Shown here: positions 22,824-33,918 of the stretch, one piece after another
Layout: each line of letters starts with the position of its first letter
Numbering within the stretch: position 1 is the stretch's first letter
Source of the DNA: Sinotaia quadrata
Lineage: Eukaryota; Mollusca; Gastropoda; Architaenioglossa; Viviparidae
Assembly: GCA_028829895.1 (NCBI GenBank)
Contig: JALGAQ010000009.1
Coordinates: 3,410,001 to 3,474,000, forward strand
DNA: 64,000 nt
Reading direction: 5' to 3'
Notes under the pieces: generated by a model
Database searches by the model: none
What the model was told of the DNA's origin: nothing
The model's input: only the letters and a program-made list of their open reading frames with translations
Position numbers and translations under genes: made by a program

Positions 22824-23830
22824 CGACTACTGATAAACTGTGGTAGTAATGCAGTTGAATGCGAACTGTGATATGTTCATAGATTTAAAGATATTGGTTA
22901 AGCAGTTTATAGATTCAATCGTTTAACGGACACATGTTGGATGAACAATGAACGAAAGAAACGGTATCCTTCAAGTTACCATGGTAACAGCCAACTCAAG
23001 GTGGATAAAAAAATCAGTACCTTTGGTTGCCTCATTTTGGGGATCAACAAAAGATTAAAAGTTGATAATCAATGTCACAGAAACTAAAATTTAAAAATAT
23101 AATGACGGAAATATCGTTGGATAATACTACATTCACGAAATGAGACCAACTCAAGGAAGCCTCCGTGGACGCATTAAGCAGAGTGATAGGGTCAGTAAAT
23201 CGTGAGTATAATCAGAGTGCAACAAAGAAAGGGATCAAGATAGACAATCCCATTTAAATAAGATTTTTGTGTGCTTTGCAAATATGGTCTTGAAATCTTA
23301 AATATGATTGGCCGATTAGGAGAACGTGGCAAATGATGATTGTAGTGATCAAATTGAATATTGAGAGTATGCTTTTTGAAGTAAAGCAGCCAATATACCT
23401 TCAAGTACCTGTGGTTTTATGTGAAATCTGTTAAAATGCATTCTTACGACAAATAGTGAGCATCTGCTAGACCAAGCATAATCAGTGTCAATTTCGGTCC
23501 AACGGATATTGACGGCGTGACATCGTACGTTAAATTTAGCGCAGAGACAAAGGATGATCGATATACTAATATAAGATTATTTGTGACCATAGAAACCTTT
23601 AAGCTTTACTATAATTTTGAAAGATCCTTTGGCTCGTGACACAAAAGTAGTTGATTACTCATGAAATATGTTGTCAGAAATGACTGAATTCAAAATATCG
23701 TTCTATTTTACTCATGAGTAGTATAAACATATAAACAAAATAGTTGTGCACCATCCACGAGACAAACCCAAAGAGCCTAAAACACATTTTTATTACAAAC
23801 CTTTACATAGTACAGAAATCCGTGAATTAC
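22823..23830. other. Intron sequence, nothing recognised
   Basis: This AT-rich DNA follows the donor at 23830-23829 on the minus strand. The gap to the next recognised synaptojanin exon is about 13.7 kb and holds the LINE, PLE and SINE insertions listed. Confidence 0.35.
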
Positions 23831-24402
23831 CTGGAAACGTATGGCCACTCCTCCTTTGTTTCCAGCAGTGCCACCAAGGCCTGTCTTGACTGAAGCGGTA
23901 GAGATATCACGAAGGAACACTGCCAAACGGGAGCGTACGAACACATAGAGGCAAATGCCGACAAGTTGCACTGAAGAGATGAGCAGGTAGCTATCTCGTG
24001 CAGATACACTCTGATTCAGATGACGCTGTAAGAATTGACCCCAGTCCCGCTGATTTGCTGAGGGTTTCGATCCCGCGACAATGTTGCTCGTAGTCAAATC
24101 CACAATCTCTTCAAAACCGATGACGAACACATCCATTGGTCGGGTTATCTGGCTCTCGTCATATACGGGATTCTTATAACCCCAGTTTTTATCCGGATCA
24201 ACGGTTTGTGACAAGTTTAGAAGCCAATCGGTTACGGAGGCGTGCTTGTGGGCCACGCTGCGAAAGTGCTTTCCTCCATTCACGTTCCACGTGCCAACAA
24301 AGACTCGGAGCTGGTGGATTTGTGAGAATTCTTGGTACCTACTCATGATATTACTCAGGAGTGTGGATGGCAAATACAGCAGTCGTCGAGGTAAGTATTG
24401 TG
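23831..24402 (-). CDS. Synaptojanin, first catalytic exon of the 5-phosphatase domain
   Basis: About 190 codons in one intact frame. The exon runs from the acceptor TTTCTCTTGTCTGGTCCTAG (ending at 24403) to the donor CAG|GTAATT. It opens with the linker after the SAC region (LPSTLLSNIMSRYQEFSQIH) and then the phosphatase start LRVFVGTWNVNGGKHFRSV. Further motifs are VTDWLL, MDVFVIGFEEIVDLTTSNIV, SSVQLVGICLYVFVRSRLAV, and SVKTGLGGTAGNKGGVAIRF, which matches the conserved KTGxGGxxGNKGxVxIR segment. The start phase fits the exon at 25445-25646. Synaptojanins clear phosphoinositides during clathrin uncoating and synaptic vesicle recycling; that role is inferred from the family. Confidence 0.9.
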
Positions 24403-24947
24403 CTAGGACCAGACAAGAGAAACGGAAGTATAATGGACTTATTGATAGAACGATATTCACCATGCTGGTTCATGTGCGATCTGTGACTTCATTAAAAAAC
24501 ACTCGGAAGCTAATACTGGCAATACAAAATTATCTCAATCAGCCTCTTAAATTTGCGCTACTTAACTTATTAGGAGACATGTAGGGCCTTATATTCCATT
24601 TGTAGCATCAGTTTCATGGAAAATAATGGAACGGGATAGGATTTTGTTCGAAGTTGCTACGTCAGGCTTTTCACGGCGATGCAACAGCCATAACAATTGG
24701 TTCACGTGACCATCGGGTTCTACAAGATTGCAGTTATTTAATAGGATAACCGTGGATGCGTTTTCATTTCCATCCTCTCTGTGATGCATTTATTCATCTC
24801 CTTTTCACGCTAGACACTCCAGTGCCAGAAGGATTAAGCAGCTGAACTTTTGAACATCGAGAATGTTATTGGATATTCAGTTTAATGAAAATTAAAATGA
24901 CAACTGCGAAACCACGGTTACTTCACTACTTATGTAACTTTGCTGAA
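24403..24947. other. Intron sequence, nothing recognised
   Basis: Short intron stretch between synaptojanin exons upstream of the tail-D insertion. Confidence 0.4.
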
Positions 24948-24948
24948 T

Positions 24949-24990
<42 letters not shown>

Positions 24991-25190
24991 CCCAAATGGG
25001 AAATAAAGTGTTTATCCATCATGCTTTTATCCACTGTTGTTGATATTTCATAGATGGGTTGTTTGTCAAGGCCATCTATTTATTCTAGTTAAACACCTCC
25101 TGAGCCTTGATTAACCTTATCGGGATTACATGTGACTGAGTTGGTTTTTTACTAGTGGCCGAATTTAAGGGTGCACCTATTCTACTAGTT
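24948..25190 (-). mobile_element. tail-D element 3' region with (AAT)n
   Basis: Minus-strand reading: AATTCGGCCACTAGTAAAAA, CAACTCAGTCACATGTAATC, AGGAGGTGTTTAACTAG, then TTTCCCATTTGGGATTATTA and an ATT tract (plus strand 24948-24990). It lies within the 1.0-kb intron between two synaptojanin exons. Confidence 0.65.
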
Positions 25191-25444
25191 CCTGCTTAAG
25201 ATTCACCGTCAATTATATCCCTCAGGATCTAAGGTCTACGATCTGGAGCTAGTTTTTAAGAGGGGATCACGCAGTTGGCGAAGGTTGCCGTGATTTATGT
25301 GCACTCACTACATTGGAGTCAAATACATCCAATAAAAAGTTATTTGATATTAACCTGGGGAAATATACAGATGAATTTCTATGCCTGGATACGAGCGCTA
25401 GAATCAACAAGCCAATAGGATACAAGAAAATGGGTAAAACGTAC

Positions 25445-25646
25445 CAGTGACCAACTTCATCCATCCCTGCAGACTAGAATAAGCGAGCAGTGTATGCATT
25501 GCCTCTTGCTTTGCAGTGTCGAAGAAGCTGTGCTGAATCGTGCGAACAGCACTACGATGTACATCTCGTAAACGCGAGCGACCACTACCCAATGTACCTG
25601 TACCAGCATAAATACGGCTTACTTGATCCCCATTTTGAATCCATAA
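25445..25646 (-). CDS. Synaptojanin exon joining the SAC and 5-phosphatase regions
   Basis: This 202-bp exon has an acceptor CTTTCTTCCCAAG (ending at 25647) and a donor ACTG|GTACGT. Its translation begins LWIQNGDQVSRIYAGTGTL and continues with RSRLRDVHRSAVRTIQHSFF and DTAKQEAMHTLLAYSSLQGW. The blocks NGDxxSRxYAGTG and RTIQxxFFDxxKQEA are characteristic of the C-terminal edge of the SAC region in synaptojanins. The end phase (one base) matches the two bases at the start of the 24402-23831 exon. No exon further 5' was recognised, so the catalytic SAC part is missing from view. Confidence 0.85.
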
Positions 25647-25715
25647 CTTGGGAAGAAAGGTGGAGAGAAATTTTAATATGCTGCAATGGATTAAGATGAT
25701 AGTATTTTAAAAAAT

Positions 25716-25830
25716 TTTTCGCCAACCTGATAACAGGACTAGCGCTAAAAAAACTCAGTAACTTGTTCGTGGGCATGATACTACCCGGTTGCCCACGCCG
25801 AAATAAGTGCCGGAGTGGGATTTGAGCAGC
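25716..25830 (+). repeat. repeat-E copy
   Basis: CGCCAACCTGATAACAGGAC, then CTTGTTCGTGGGCATGATAC and TACCCGGTTGCCCACGCCGA, ending GAGTGGGATTTGAGC. The same order of blocks appears at 37588, 41077 and 42985 on the plus strand and at 37840, 41430 and 47370 on the minus strand. The last block is the reverse complement of a B-box-like sequence, so a tRNA-derived element on the opposite strand is possible. Confidence 0.55.
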
Positions 25831-26334
25831 GTAGTTATTGTACAGGGCATAAAAACTGCCCTGATTAGAATACGCCGGATATCAGACTAGGTGATGAGAA
25901 CAGCAAAAAGAAAAATATCACACAAAAGTATTAAAATTTTTGCTCTTACCGAGCAAGTTGCACTGTACTATAGAAAACAAGGCAGAATGGAAAGAAATAT
26001 CGTAGAAAACTGCAGAACTTATGCACAAATCAACATATATGATTTTTCCACTTTGAAACGCTCTATTTTATTTGCTCAAAATTGAAAGTTTTTTCAGTCG
26101 AACGACATTCCAAATGGACAACTCACTGCCTTGTGAGTTCGATCTCTGGATCAAAGGCTTCGGGGTGAGGCCTCCTAAGACAATCTCCTGCATCGATTTG
26201 GATAACCGGGCAGATCTCAGAATTGTATGCCTGCAAGAAGAATGTAAAGACCACTTGAACAGTCTGCGTTTCCCGTTTATGTATGTTCCCTGATTTGCTT
26301 GACGCCAGACGTGTTTTTCAGATGGTGTATATAT

Positions 26335-26510
26335 GTAAGGCAGAGTATGAGTGGTTAGTGCGCCGACGGACTAGAATGGGATGCAAGGTTCAATCCTCCG
26401 ATTGATCAGCTCCAACTAAAGTGAAACGCATTCATCCTCTGAACGCTTTCGAAATTACCTGGAGGAGAAACTCACTACCAGTAGACGCGAGTGCATAATT
26501 TATCATGTAT
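26335..26510 (+). mobile_element. SINE-H copy, decayed
   Basis: GTATGAGTGGTTAGTGCGCC and GATGCAAGGTTCAATCCTCC form the tRNA-like head. GTGAAACGCATTCATCC is the remnant of the hammerhead GAAA and stem III part (CTGATGA has become TTGATCA), and ACTACCAGTAGACGCGAGTG is the tail, matching 12915-13115. A short RTE-B-like 3' end (GACGCCAGACGTGTTTTTCA, about 26303-26325) lies just before it. Confidence 0.6.
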
Positions 26511-26554
26511 ACTGCACTGCGTTGCTTGGAAATATCTTATGAAGATAAATGTCT

Positions 26555-26890
26555 GACTAAGTGAAATGCCTTAGTCGGGTCAACAAGGGCTACGTAAAAC
26601 GCTCGATTTTGCTCACGAATTTTTTCTTGTAGTTAGCTCAAGGAAAATGTCATACCGGTAGTTGATCCTCCAGCTCAGAATCCACCCGTTTCTTGAGTAC
26701 GACGCCAGCGAAGACTTTACTAACGACGTTGAGGAGAGAGATGCTTCAGTAGTTCTAGTAGTCACTCAAGTCTCCTTTGTTCTTGTACAATGTTATCATT
26801 TTTAAATCGCACATTTCTTGTGGAACGGTGCCTTTCTCGCAGCATCGAGGTAACAGTTGATGTAGTTGCAAAGACTATGATGACATTATA
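26555..26890 (-). mobile_element. LINE-A internal fragment
   Basis: This matches the 29480-29830 part of the better copy: ACGTAAAACGCTCGATTTTG, GAAGACTTTACTAACGACGT, TCTCCTTTGTTCTTGTACAA and CATTTCTTGTGGAACGGTGC. It is truncated at both ends and has no open frame. Confidence 0.65.
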
Positions 26891-27589
26891 TGTGTGAAAA
26901 TCAACATGATGCATAAAAGTTGGACCATTTGAAATGACTCTCAGTTCAAAGGTTATTTGTCACCTCTCAGAAACATCAAAAAGATTGCGTAAGAATGAAC
27001 ATGGTATCGAGGAAGCAATTGATCATTCGTTTCCCATTTTGTGACCGGTCAACAATTTGAGCGATCCGGTGTGCTGATTTGGCTGCTGACAATAAACGAG
27101 TGAAGCTGACTTATCCTTACAAAGAAGATAATCGGATTAAAGTAAAGGCAACAAGCAAGCTTCTGATATGCCAAAACATCAAGTGATAAGACTTGCAAAA
27201 TTAAGCAAACTGACCTTACGAGGAACTATACTGTTCGGTTATAAACTAATTGACAACGATACATCTATTACAAATTAGTCGTGTGGTGCTTGAATCCAGA
27301 AATTGTTTACGCTCCCCGTTTGAAAATCGTTAAGCATGGGTACGTTAAAAATGCCTACCACACAATCACCACCTGGGACAATTGCTACTCAGATAATAGA
27401 CATTCGAAAATGGGGTCTACTTCGGTCGTGCAACCATGAGTAAATATGGTTCCACTGAAAATATTTAAGTTGAAAGTTGTGACACGTGACAATACCTTAT
27501 CCATTCCGTAGTTGTGAATTTTATTTTAAAACTGAAATTATATCAGTGTTGTTGGGTTTTGATACATAATGAGAGATTATGTTGGTAAC
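26891..27589. other. No gene seen
   Basis: Intergenic or intron-like DNA with no supported feature. Confidence 0.3.
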
Positions 27590-30215
27590 CGTCAGTCTCG
27601 AGAGACTCTGGTGTGTGTCACTCCGATTTGACTTATCCAATATTTTTTGATTTATATAATAATCTCTTAATTTTCTAACTTATTCTATTCCTGTTTCCGA
27701 TGATCTGATTTTGTTTTATTTTTTCTACTTCTTAGCTGCTTTTAACTTTAATTTCATTTGTGTGATATTGTGAATAATAATAGTAGGGCTTATCGTTTCA
27801 TTGATTTTTTGTTACTAGCATTTTTATCCTCAATATCGGCAACATTAACGTGATCAGTATTTTTTATGTTATGATTGTTAGTCCTTTATATTTACTAATG
27901 TTATCATCTGAAATTATTTATTTCATTTACGATTTTTTCCATTTAACATTTTCTCTAACATTTATGTTTTTTAATACATCGTCGTCTGTGACTGTAGAGG
28001 CCTATACTAGACAAGCACATTTTACCACAGCCAATACAGACAAAGGGCATTTGGCTTTCAGAACGCATGTTATTGTCGATTTTTTTCTTATCTCGCGACT
28101 TCGTGTGGTCTTGGTCTATCCTTTCAACTGCTGCATTTATGACACTCCGGCAGCTGCTGCGATCCGCTGCACGTTTTTCCCAGTTCACCAGGTCGCTTTC
28201 TCCGCATTTGATGTCACGCTTGAGTATTTTTTTATTACAAAATATATTTGATTACAAGGGAAGGGAGGGCTATGGTCAAAGACCCCTTGTAAGAAACTCA
28301 ACAAACATACAATACCAAATACACAAATGGAGAATTGTGAATCGACATGTTTGACTGAAGAGTAAGAAGCCGGCAACTCAACCCAGGGGCTTGGAGTGGC
28401 GAACCACATAAGGCTCCTATAGGTTGGGCGGTGGTACTTCCCCGAGCGGCAGCGAAAGCTGCCTACCACCTATGTCCTTGTAGCGTAGGTTCGGTCTTCC
28501 GACTGATCTCGAACCAGCGGCAAGTTCACCGTAGAGCATGGCCTTTGGGATGCGGTTTTCATCCATTCGTGTTACATGTCCAATCCAACGTAGATGTCTA
28601 AGAGTCAGGAATGCGAACATACTTTGGAGTCCGGCTCGTTGAAGGACGGCGTTGTTTGAGATGTGATCTTGCCATTGTATGTGTAGTATTCTTTGAAGAT
28701 TGCGTAAGTGGAACACATTTAGTTTGCGTTGGTGGTGTGAATGTAACGTCCATGTTTCGCTGCCGTTGAGTAGAGTGCTTAAGACGCAAGATCGGTAAAA
28801 TTGCATTTTTGTATTGATAGTCAGCATTGGGTTTCTCCAGACGCGTTTGTGCAGTCGCGACATTATTGTTGCTGCTTTACCAATACGCTTGCTTAGTTCG
28901 GAATCTAAAGAGAGGCTACTGGAGATAGTGGATCTCAGAAAGGGGGATTCATTTACTACCTCTAGTGTGCGGCCTTCAATCCAAATTTCCGGTGCACTAT
29001 TAACCCCTTGGCCAATGGCTTTCGTTTTGTTTAAACTGATTGTTAGACCAAATTCCTTGCAAGCATTGGCGAAACAGCTTATTAGCCGCTGCAATCCTTC
29101 CTCAGATTGGGCCGTCAAGCCCGCATCGTACGCAAACAGCAGCTTCCGCAAAAATACTTTTCGAATTTTAGTTTTGGCCCGAAGTCGCGCAGGGTTAAAT
29201 AATCCGCCGTCGCTCCTGGTGTGAAGGAATATCCCATCATTTGAATCCCTGTAGGCGTATACGAGCAGCATTGAGAAGAAAATGCCGAACAGTGTCGGTG
29301 CAAGCACACAACCTTGCTTTACTCCATTCTTGATCGGGAATGCGACTGAGGTTGAGCTATCGTATTGCACCGTGCCTTGCATGTCTTCGTGGAAGGCGAC
29401 AATCATTTGCAGCAATTTTAGAGGGCAGCCGATCTTATTCAAGAGTCTATATAATCCAGTTCGACTGACCGTATCAAATGCCTTTGTAAGGTCAACAGAG
29501 GCCACATAAAGTGGCCTGTTTTGCTCACGACATTTTTCTTGCAGTGTTCTCAAAGAAAATATCATATCGATGGTTTATCTTGCAGCGCGGAATCCACATT
29601 GAGTTTCTGGATAGACTCGTTCAGCTAGAATTTGCAGTCTTTTGAGTACAACGTGAGCGAAGACTTTGCCGACGACGCTGAGAAGGGAGATTCCACGGTA
29701 GTTTGAGCAGTCGATTCGGTCTCCTTTGTTCTTGTACAATGTAATTATTTTTGCGTCGCGCAGTTCTTGTGGAACACTTCCTTCCTCCGAGCATTTAGGT
29801 AATAGCTGATGCAGTTGCGAAAGTAGAGAAGTTCGAAGTCCAGCTTTCCGGATCTCAGCTGTGATGCCATCTTGACCAAAGGCTTTCCCATTTTTCATTT
29901 TCTTCAGAGCATCTTCCAGTTCTCCAAGCGTCGGTTGATTATCCAATGTAGTCATTTCAGGCAAGTTTGCGGTGACGTCTATTTCAGTATCTGATACTGT
30001 AGTTGGATTGGAGTACAGTCCTTTCTAGTATTCAGCCCACCTCTCCATCTTCTTTTGTCGGTCTGTAATGATGATGCCATTTACTGATTTCAGTGGAGCC
30101 GTTTTGATAATTCGTGGGCCGAGGGCTTTATTTATGCCCTCATACATGCCGCGGATGTTGCCGAAATCAACAGTGTTAGCGGGTGATTTTTTAGCGTACG
30201 CTTTTCGGTGTGTCT
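27590..30215 (-). mobile_element. LINE-A copy, longest in the window
   Basis: On the minus strand the protein runs from a weak start near 30215 through LEDALKKMKNGKAFGQDGIT, DCSNYRGISLLSVVGKVFAH, a stop or frame change at about 29570, then a 382-codon frame. This frame has FDTVSRTGLYRLLNKIGC, NGVKQGCVLAPTLFGIFF, KVFLRKLLFAYDAGLTAQSE, LNGSETWTLHSHHQRKLNVF and LRWIGHVTRMDENRIPKAML. The catalytic box is FAYD where the family has FADD, so one metal-binding aspartate is lost. A C2H2-like finger (CIGCGKMCLSSIGLYSHRRR) follows at 27955-28188, after a SINE-A insertion at 28224-28469. The 3' UTR ends at CGTCAGTCTCGAGAGACTC. It is inactive. Confidence 0.85.
28224..28469 (-). mobile_element. SINE-A nested in LINE-A
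   Basis: About 246 bp interrupt LINE-A between ATGTCACGCTTGA and CTATGTCCTTGTAGCG, which are contiguous in the copy at 14625-14650. On the minus strand it runs from GGTAGGCAGCTTTCGCTGCC through GCCTTATGTGGTTCGCCACT to TTTGTAATAAAAAAATAC. The 3' A-rich end indicates retrotransposition. No clear target duplication remains. Other copies: 7090, 7895, 45350 and 60165. Confidence 0.75.
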
Positions 30216-31829
30216 CCTAGCTCCAAGCACCCCCTTGAAGCAGACAGACCTGGCGGGTCAGCATCTTATTGGCTGGGGGCTGCCCAGCTTGAGGTGGGCG
30301 ATAGCTGACCAGTAGAGCGCAATGGCTCTTCCCACCGTTAGTGGCAGCCCGTGGCGTCGAAAATGCTTACGCCAATCAGCCTCGACTTATAACCCGTATC
30401 TGCTTGCCACCCTTTGTACCTAAAAGTAATTTATTTTTAGGAGGTTTGATTTTTGTATGTGTGATGTTTACAAAGTGACTGTCGGGGCAATGAATATGGA
30501 GAACTTGGGGTGCCCCAAAACGCCAGGATCCTCCTCTCGGTCTCACTGATGGAATCCAAAGGAAAGCATTGCAATACATTTGGCATCAGTTTGACTGCAG
30601 GAGTTGCCGAAAGAAAGATAGAGTTTATCTTCCAGTCGCCTGAGGGACTCCACTCCCGATTTTCTGTCTGGATTTACTTCCATAGCCTTTAATTCTCTCG
30701 AAGCAATCTGCAAGGCAGCAGAGCTGAAACCCATCAGCATGGGAGCATTTTATTTCGGACTTGCTCTTGTCCTAGATAGACCTGCCTGAAGAGGCTAACG
30801 GGCTCTATCTGCCCAGAAAAGTTGCAAGCAATTGGCGGCCTGTAACAGCTGCGAAGACGTAGGTGCTAGTAGTGACCATGAGCATTATGTCGCATATCAA
30901 GCGCCACAACATGAGAGTCGATGAGGAATACGCAGTCCTCAGAAACGTCGAGATTCTCTGAAGTTCAAATCAGTGAGCCATTCAGGATTTTCAGCTCAGG
31001 CGTTCGCCGCGTCGAAGAGAGACTTATAGTTTTTCACATACTAAAGCATTGTAAGAGCCATATCTTTTCGACAATTTGAGCTATGCTGCTCTACATAGAC
31101 TCAAAAGATAGACTCGATCGTTCTCTATACAACGCGCTTACTTAGGAGCAGTAGTTTTAAACCTGATTAAAATAATCAATTTTTTAGTAGAATGATATTT
31201 CTAATCTTTAGATTTATATAGTAGCTAAGATTGAAACGCAGTTTACAACTAATCATGTACAAAGCCGAATAAGAAAATGACTAGAGGTTATAATTCTGGA
31301 AATGTGTTACAGCTTTTAAACAAGACTGAATGCCATAATTTTAAGTTATTTGTCAACATCGTTCTTAATAAAATCAATAGTTACTCGTTAACAAGACTAG
31401 GGAATAATTATTCTTAATATGAGACCAGTAAAAAAACGCTATTTTCTAAACAATAACTAATTGAGGTAATAAAATAAATTAAACGTTCTTAATCAAGTTG
31501 TAATTGAAGTAAAAGCCGAAACAACAATGACCTAATAAAGTCAATAGTAACTCGTTAACAAGACTAGGAAATTATATCGAGGTTAAATTTTTGAATTACT
31601 GAAAATGTACCGAAGTGCTGATGAGCTACGATCGCCGTTGCTACATTCTGTTATTAAGGACGTTATGGTTGATCTGACCTGTACAAATATAGATGCGCAT
31701 AAAACCCCGATTGTTGATGCCGGTTTTCTTCTTGCGTCACATCAAATTTTAAAATGGATGCGATCGTATCTCCTCATGGTCACAGTGTAATCGATGAGAA
31801 CGGCGTCGTCTATCATTAAAACAAGGGAA
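30216..31829. other. Intergenic DNA between the two conserved genes, with a 37-bp direct repeat
   Basis: 30216-30990 has moderately GC-rich sequence with minus-strand open frames (for example GAPQVLHIHCPDSHF at about 30480); it may be the 5' part of a retroelement, but I cannot name it. 30990-31600 is AT-rich. The sequence TAACTCGTTAACAAGACTAG with its flanks occurs at about 31368-31403 and again, slightly changed, at 31534-31571. Confidence 0.35.
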
Positions 31830-31844
31830 TGAAAAACGATTTTT

Positions 31845-33818
31845 TGTTTGAGGGGCTGGTGGGGGAAGGGAGGATCGGTCATAACACGCAGAACTGCAAA
31901 TATACCACTGATTTCTATTCTGCGCCATTTCTCCTAGGGTTATCAGCCATTGGGTCTCCTCGTCTTTTCGATCCCATCCTGGTAGTCGGCAAGAGCCAAT
32001 ACGAGCTAGCTTGCTCGTCAGTTTCTTCATACCTCGCTGCCAAGTCATGGGTTGACCGCCACGTTGCTTCTTCCAGTCAGATCCGGAAAGCGCCATTAAG
32101 GCACGTTGTGGTAAGCGGTAAGAGGGCATACGTAGGACATGCCCTAGCCAACGTGATCGGTGGAGTGAAATGATGTCGCTTAGTGGACGACTATCTGGCC
32201 CTAGCACACGGTGTCGCACCTCATCATTGCTCACATGCTGTTGCCATTGGACACGAGCAATGCTTCGGAGACAGCGGTTTTCAAACACAGAAAGTCGGCG
32301 ACTATCCTCCAGGCGAAGCGGCCAAGTTTCGCAGCCATAGAGCAACACAGCGCGCACGGTCGTGCGGTAGACTCTGCCTTTCAAGGCAAGACTGATGTCA
32401 CGTCTACGCCAAAGATGCTTGAGGTTAACAAACGCCAGCCTAGCTTTTGCTATTCGGAGGTCAACCTCGGTGCCGATATCTCCACCCGTGGTAACGCAAC
32501 TCCCCAAATAAGCAAAGTGATCGACGATTTCGAGTGTGACATCATTGAGGGTGAGCACAGGCACAGGCCCATGCCAGTCTTGTATAAGGACCTTACACTT
32601 TGCCGGTCCGAAATACATTCCATACCGAGATGCTTCTGTCGCCAAACGGTCTAAAACAGTCTGAAGTGCCTGTGGATTGTCCCCAAGTAGAACGATGTCG
32701 TCAGCATACTCTAAATCAGATACTCTGTTATACGGGGCCAGTTCAACGCCACAGTTCTGAAGACCTTGCAGCGCTTTCTGAAGGATGTCGTCGATGACAA
32801 AATTGAACAGGAATGGTGAGATAGGGCAGCCTTGCCTAACACCGCTTGAGACAGAGAAACGTTTCGAAAGACGATTATAGGCACTAACTCGTGCTGAGAT
32901 TTGATGGTACATTGTTTTAAGGATGGAAATATACTTCTCAGGTACTCCATACCGGTACAAACATTGCCATAAAGCCGACCTATCAACAGAATCGAAGGCT
33001 GCGCTGATGTCTAGGAATGCTATGATAGTTGGTCTTCGGTAGCAATGGCGTTGTTCGAGTAGTTGGCGTTAGGTGAAGATCTGGTCAATGCATCCACGAC
33101 CGGGACGAAAACCTGCTTGTTCCTCTCTGGTCTGCTCTTCGCGTGGCTTGATCAATCTACGAAGAAGGACTGAAGCTAACAACTTCGACGTGACCGGAAC
33201 CAAACTTATTCCCCGATAATTAGAGCAATCGCTTCGTGAGCCCTTTTTGAAGATGGGAGTGATGATTGACTCGCACCAAGCTGATGGGACCTTTTCTGAT
33301 TGCCAAATAGTTTTGAAAATAGAAGTCAGGTCCCGAATTAGGGCGTCCCCGCCATCTTTAAATAGGGTCGGGGGGAGTTCATCTGGACCAGGAGCCTTGT
33401 GTCGCTTCATGACTTGGATCACTTTTCGGATTTCCGTTTCTGTGGGGGGGTCCGATGATACGGACCACGAAGCAACATTTGCTGTCTGAGGTGACTCAGC
33501 TGGCGGAGTAGGCCAGTTGAGTTGCGATTCGAAATGCTCCGCCCAGCGTTCTAAGCGTCTGTCCTTGCTGTGTATCAAAGTTCCGTCCGACTCAAAGATC
33601 GTTTCACTCACACCGATCTTCCTAGAACCTGTTGGTTGGATCAGATGGAAAAGCTTACGTGTATTGCCCATAGCTGCAGCCTTTTCCATCTTCATTGCCC
33701 GTTCGGACCACCAGGCCTCACGGTCCCTACGTACGCTTGCACTGAGAGCACGATTAATGGCTTTGCGCGCGCTATCATGCTGATAATCGGCCGGGATCGC
33801 TCGGCGGGCGTCAAGGAG
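31845..33818 (-). mobile_element. RTE-B copy, left arm of a head-to-head pair
   Basis: This is the best-preserved RTE-B. From the gap leftwards the minus strand reads TRKLFHLIQPTGSRKIGVSE, KRHKAPGPDELPPTLFKDGG, SNYRGISLVPVTSKLLASVL, REEQAGFRPGRGCIDQIFT, FSVSSGVRQGCPISPFLFNF, the intact catalytic LEYADDIVLLGDNPQ, VLLYGCETWPLRLEDSRRL and RSRWLGHVLRMPSYRLPQRA. There is at least one interruption (a stop at about 33069). The element encodes a reverse transcriptase; the upstream endonuclease would lie in or beyond the gap. This layout is typical of RTE-clade elements that are abundant in flukes. Confidence 0.85.
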
Positions 33819-33918
33819 NNNNNNNNNNNNNNNNNNNNNNNNNNNNNNNNNNNNNNNNNNNNNNNNNNNNNNNNNNNNNNNNNNNNNNNNNNNNNNNNNN
33901 NNNNNNNNNNNNNNNNNN
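33819..33918. other. Assembly gap of 100 N
   Basis: The gap lies at the centre of two inverted RTE-B copies. Confidence 0.95.

Noticed and set aside
31605..31650. GCTGATGAGCTACGATCG as a hammerhead core on the plus strand
   Set aside because: The GAAA segment and stem III are absent.
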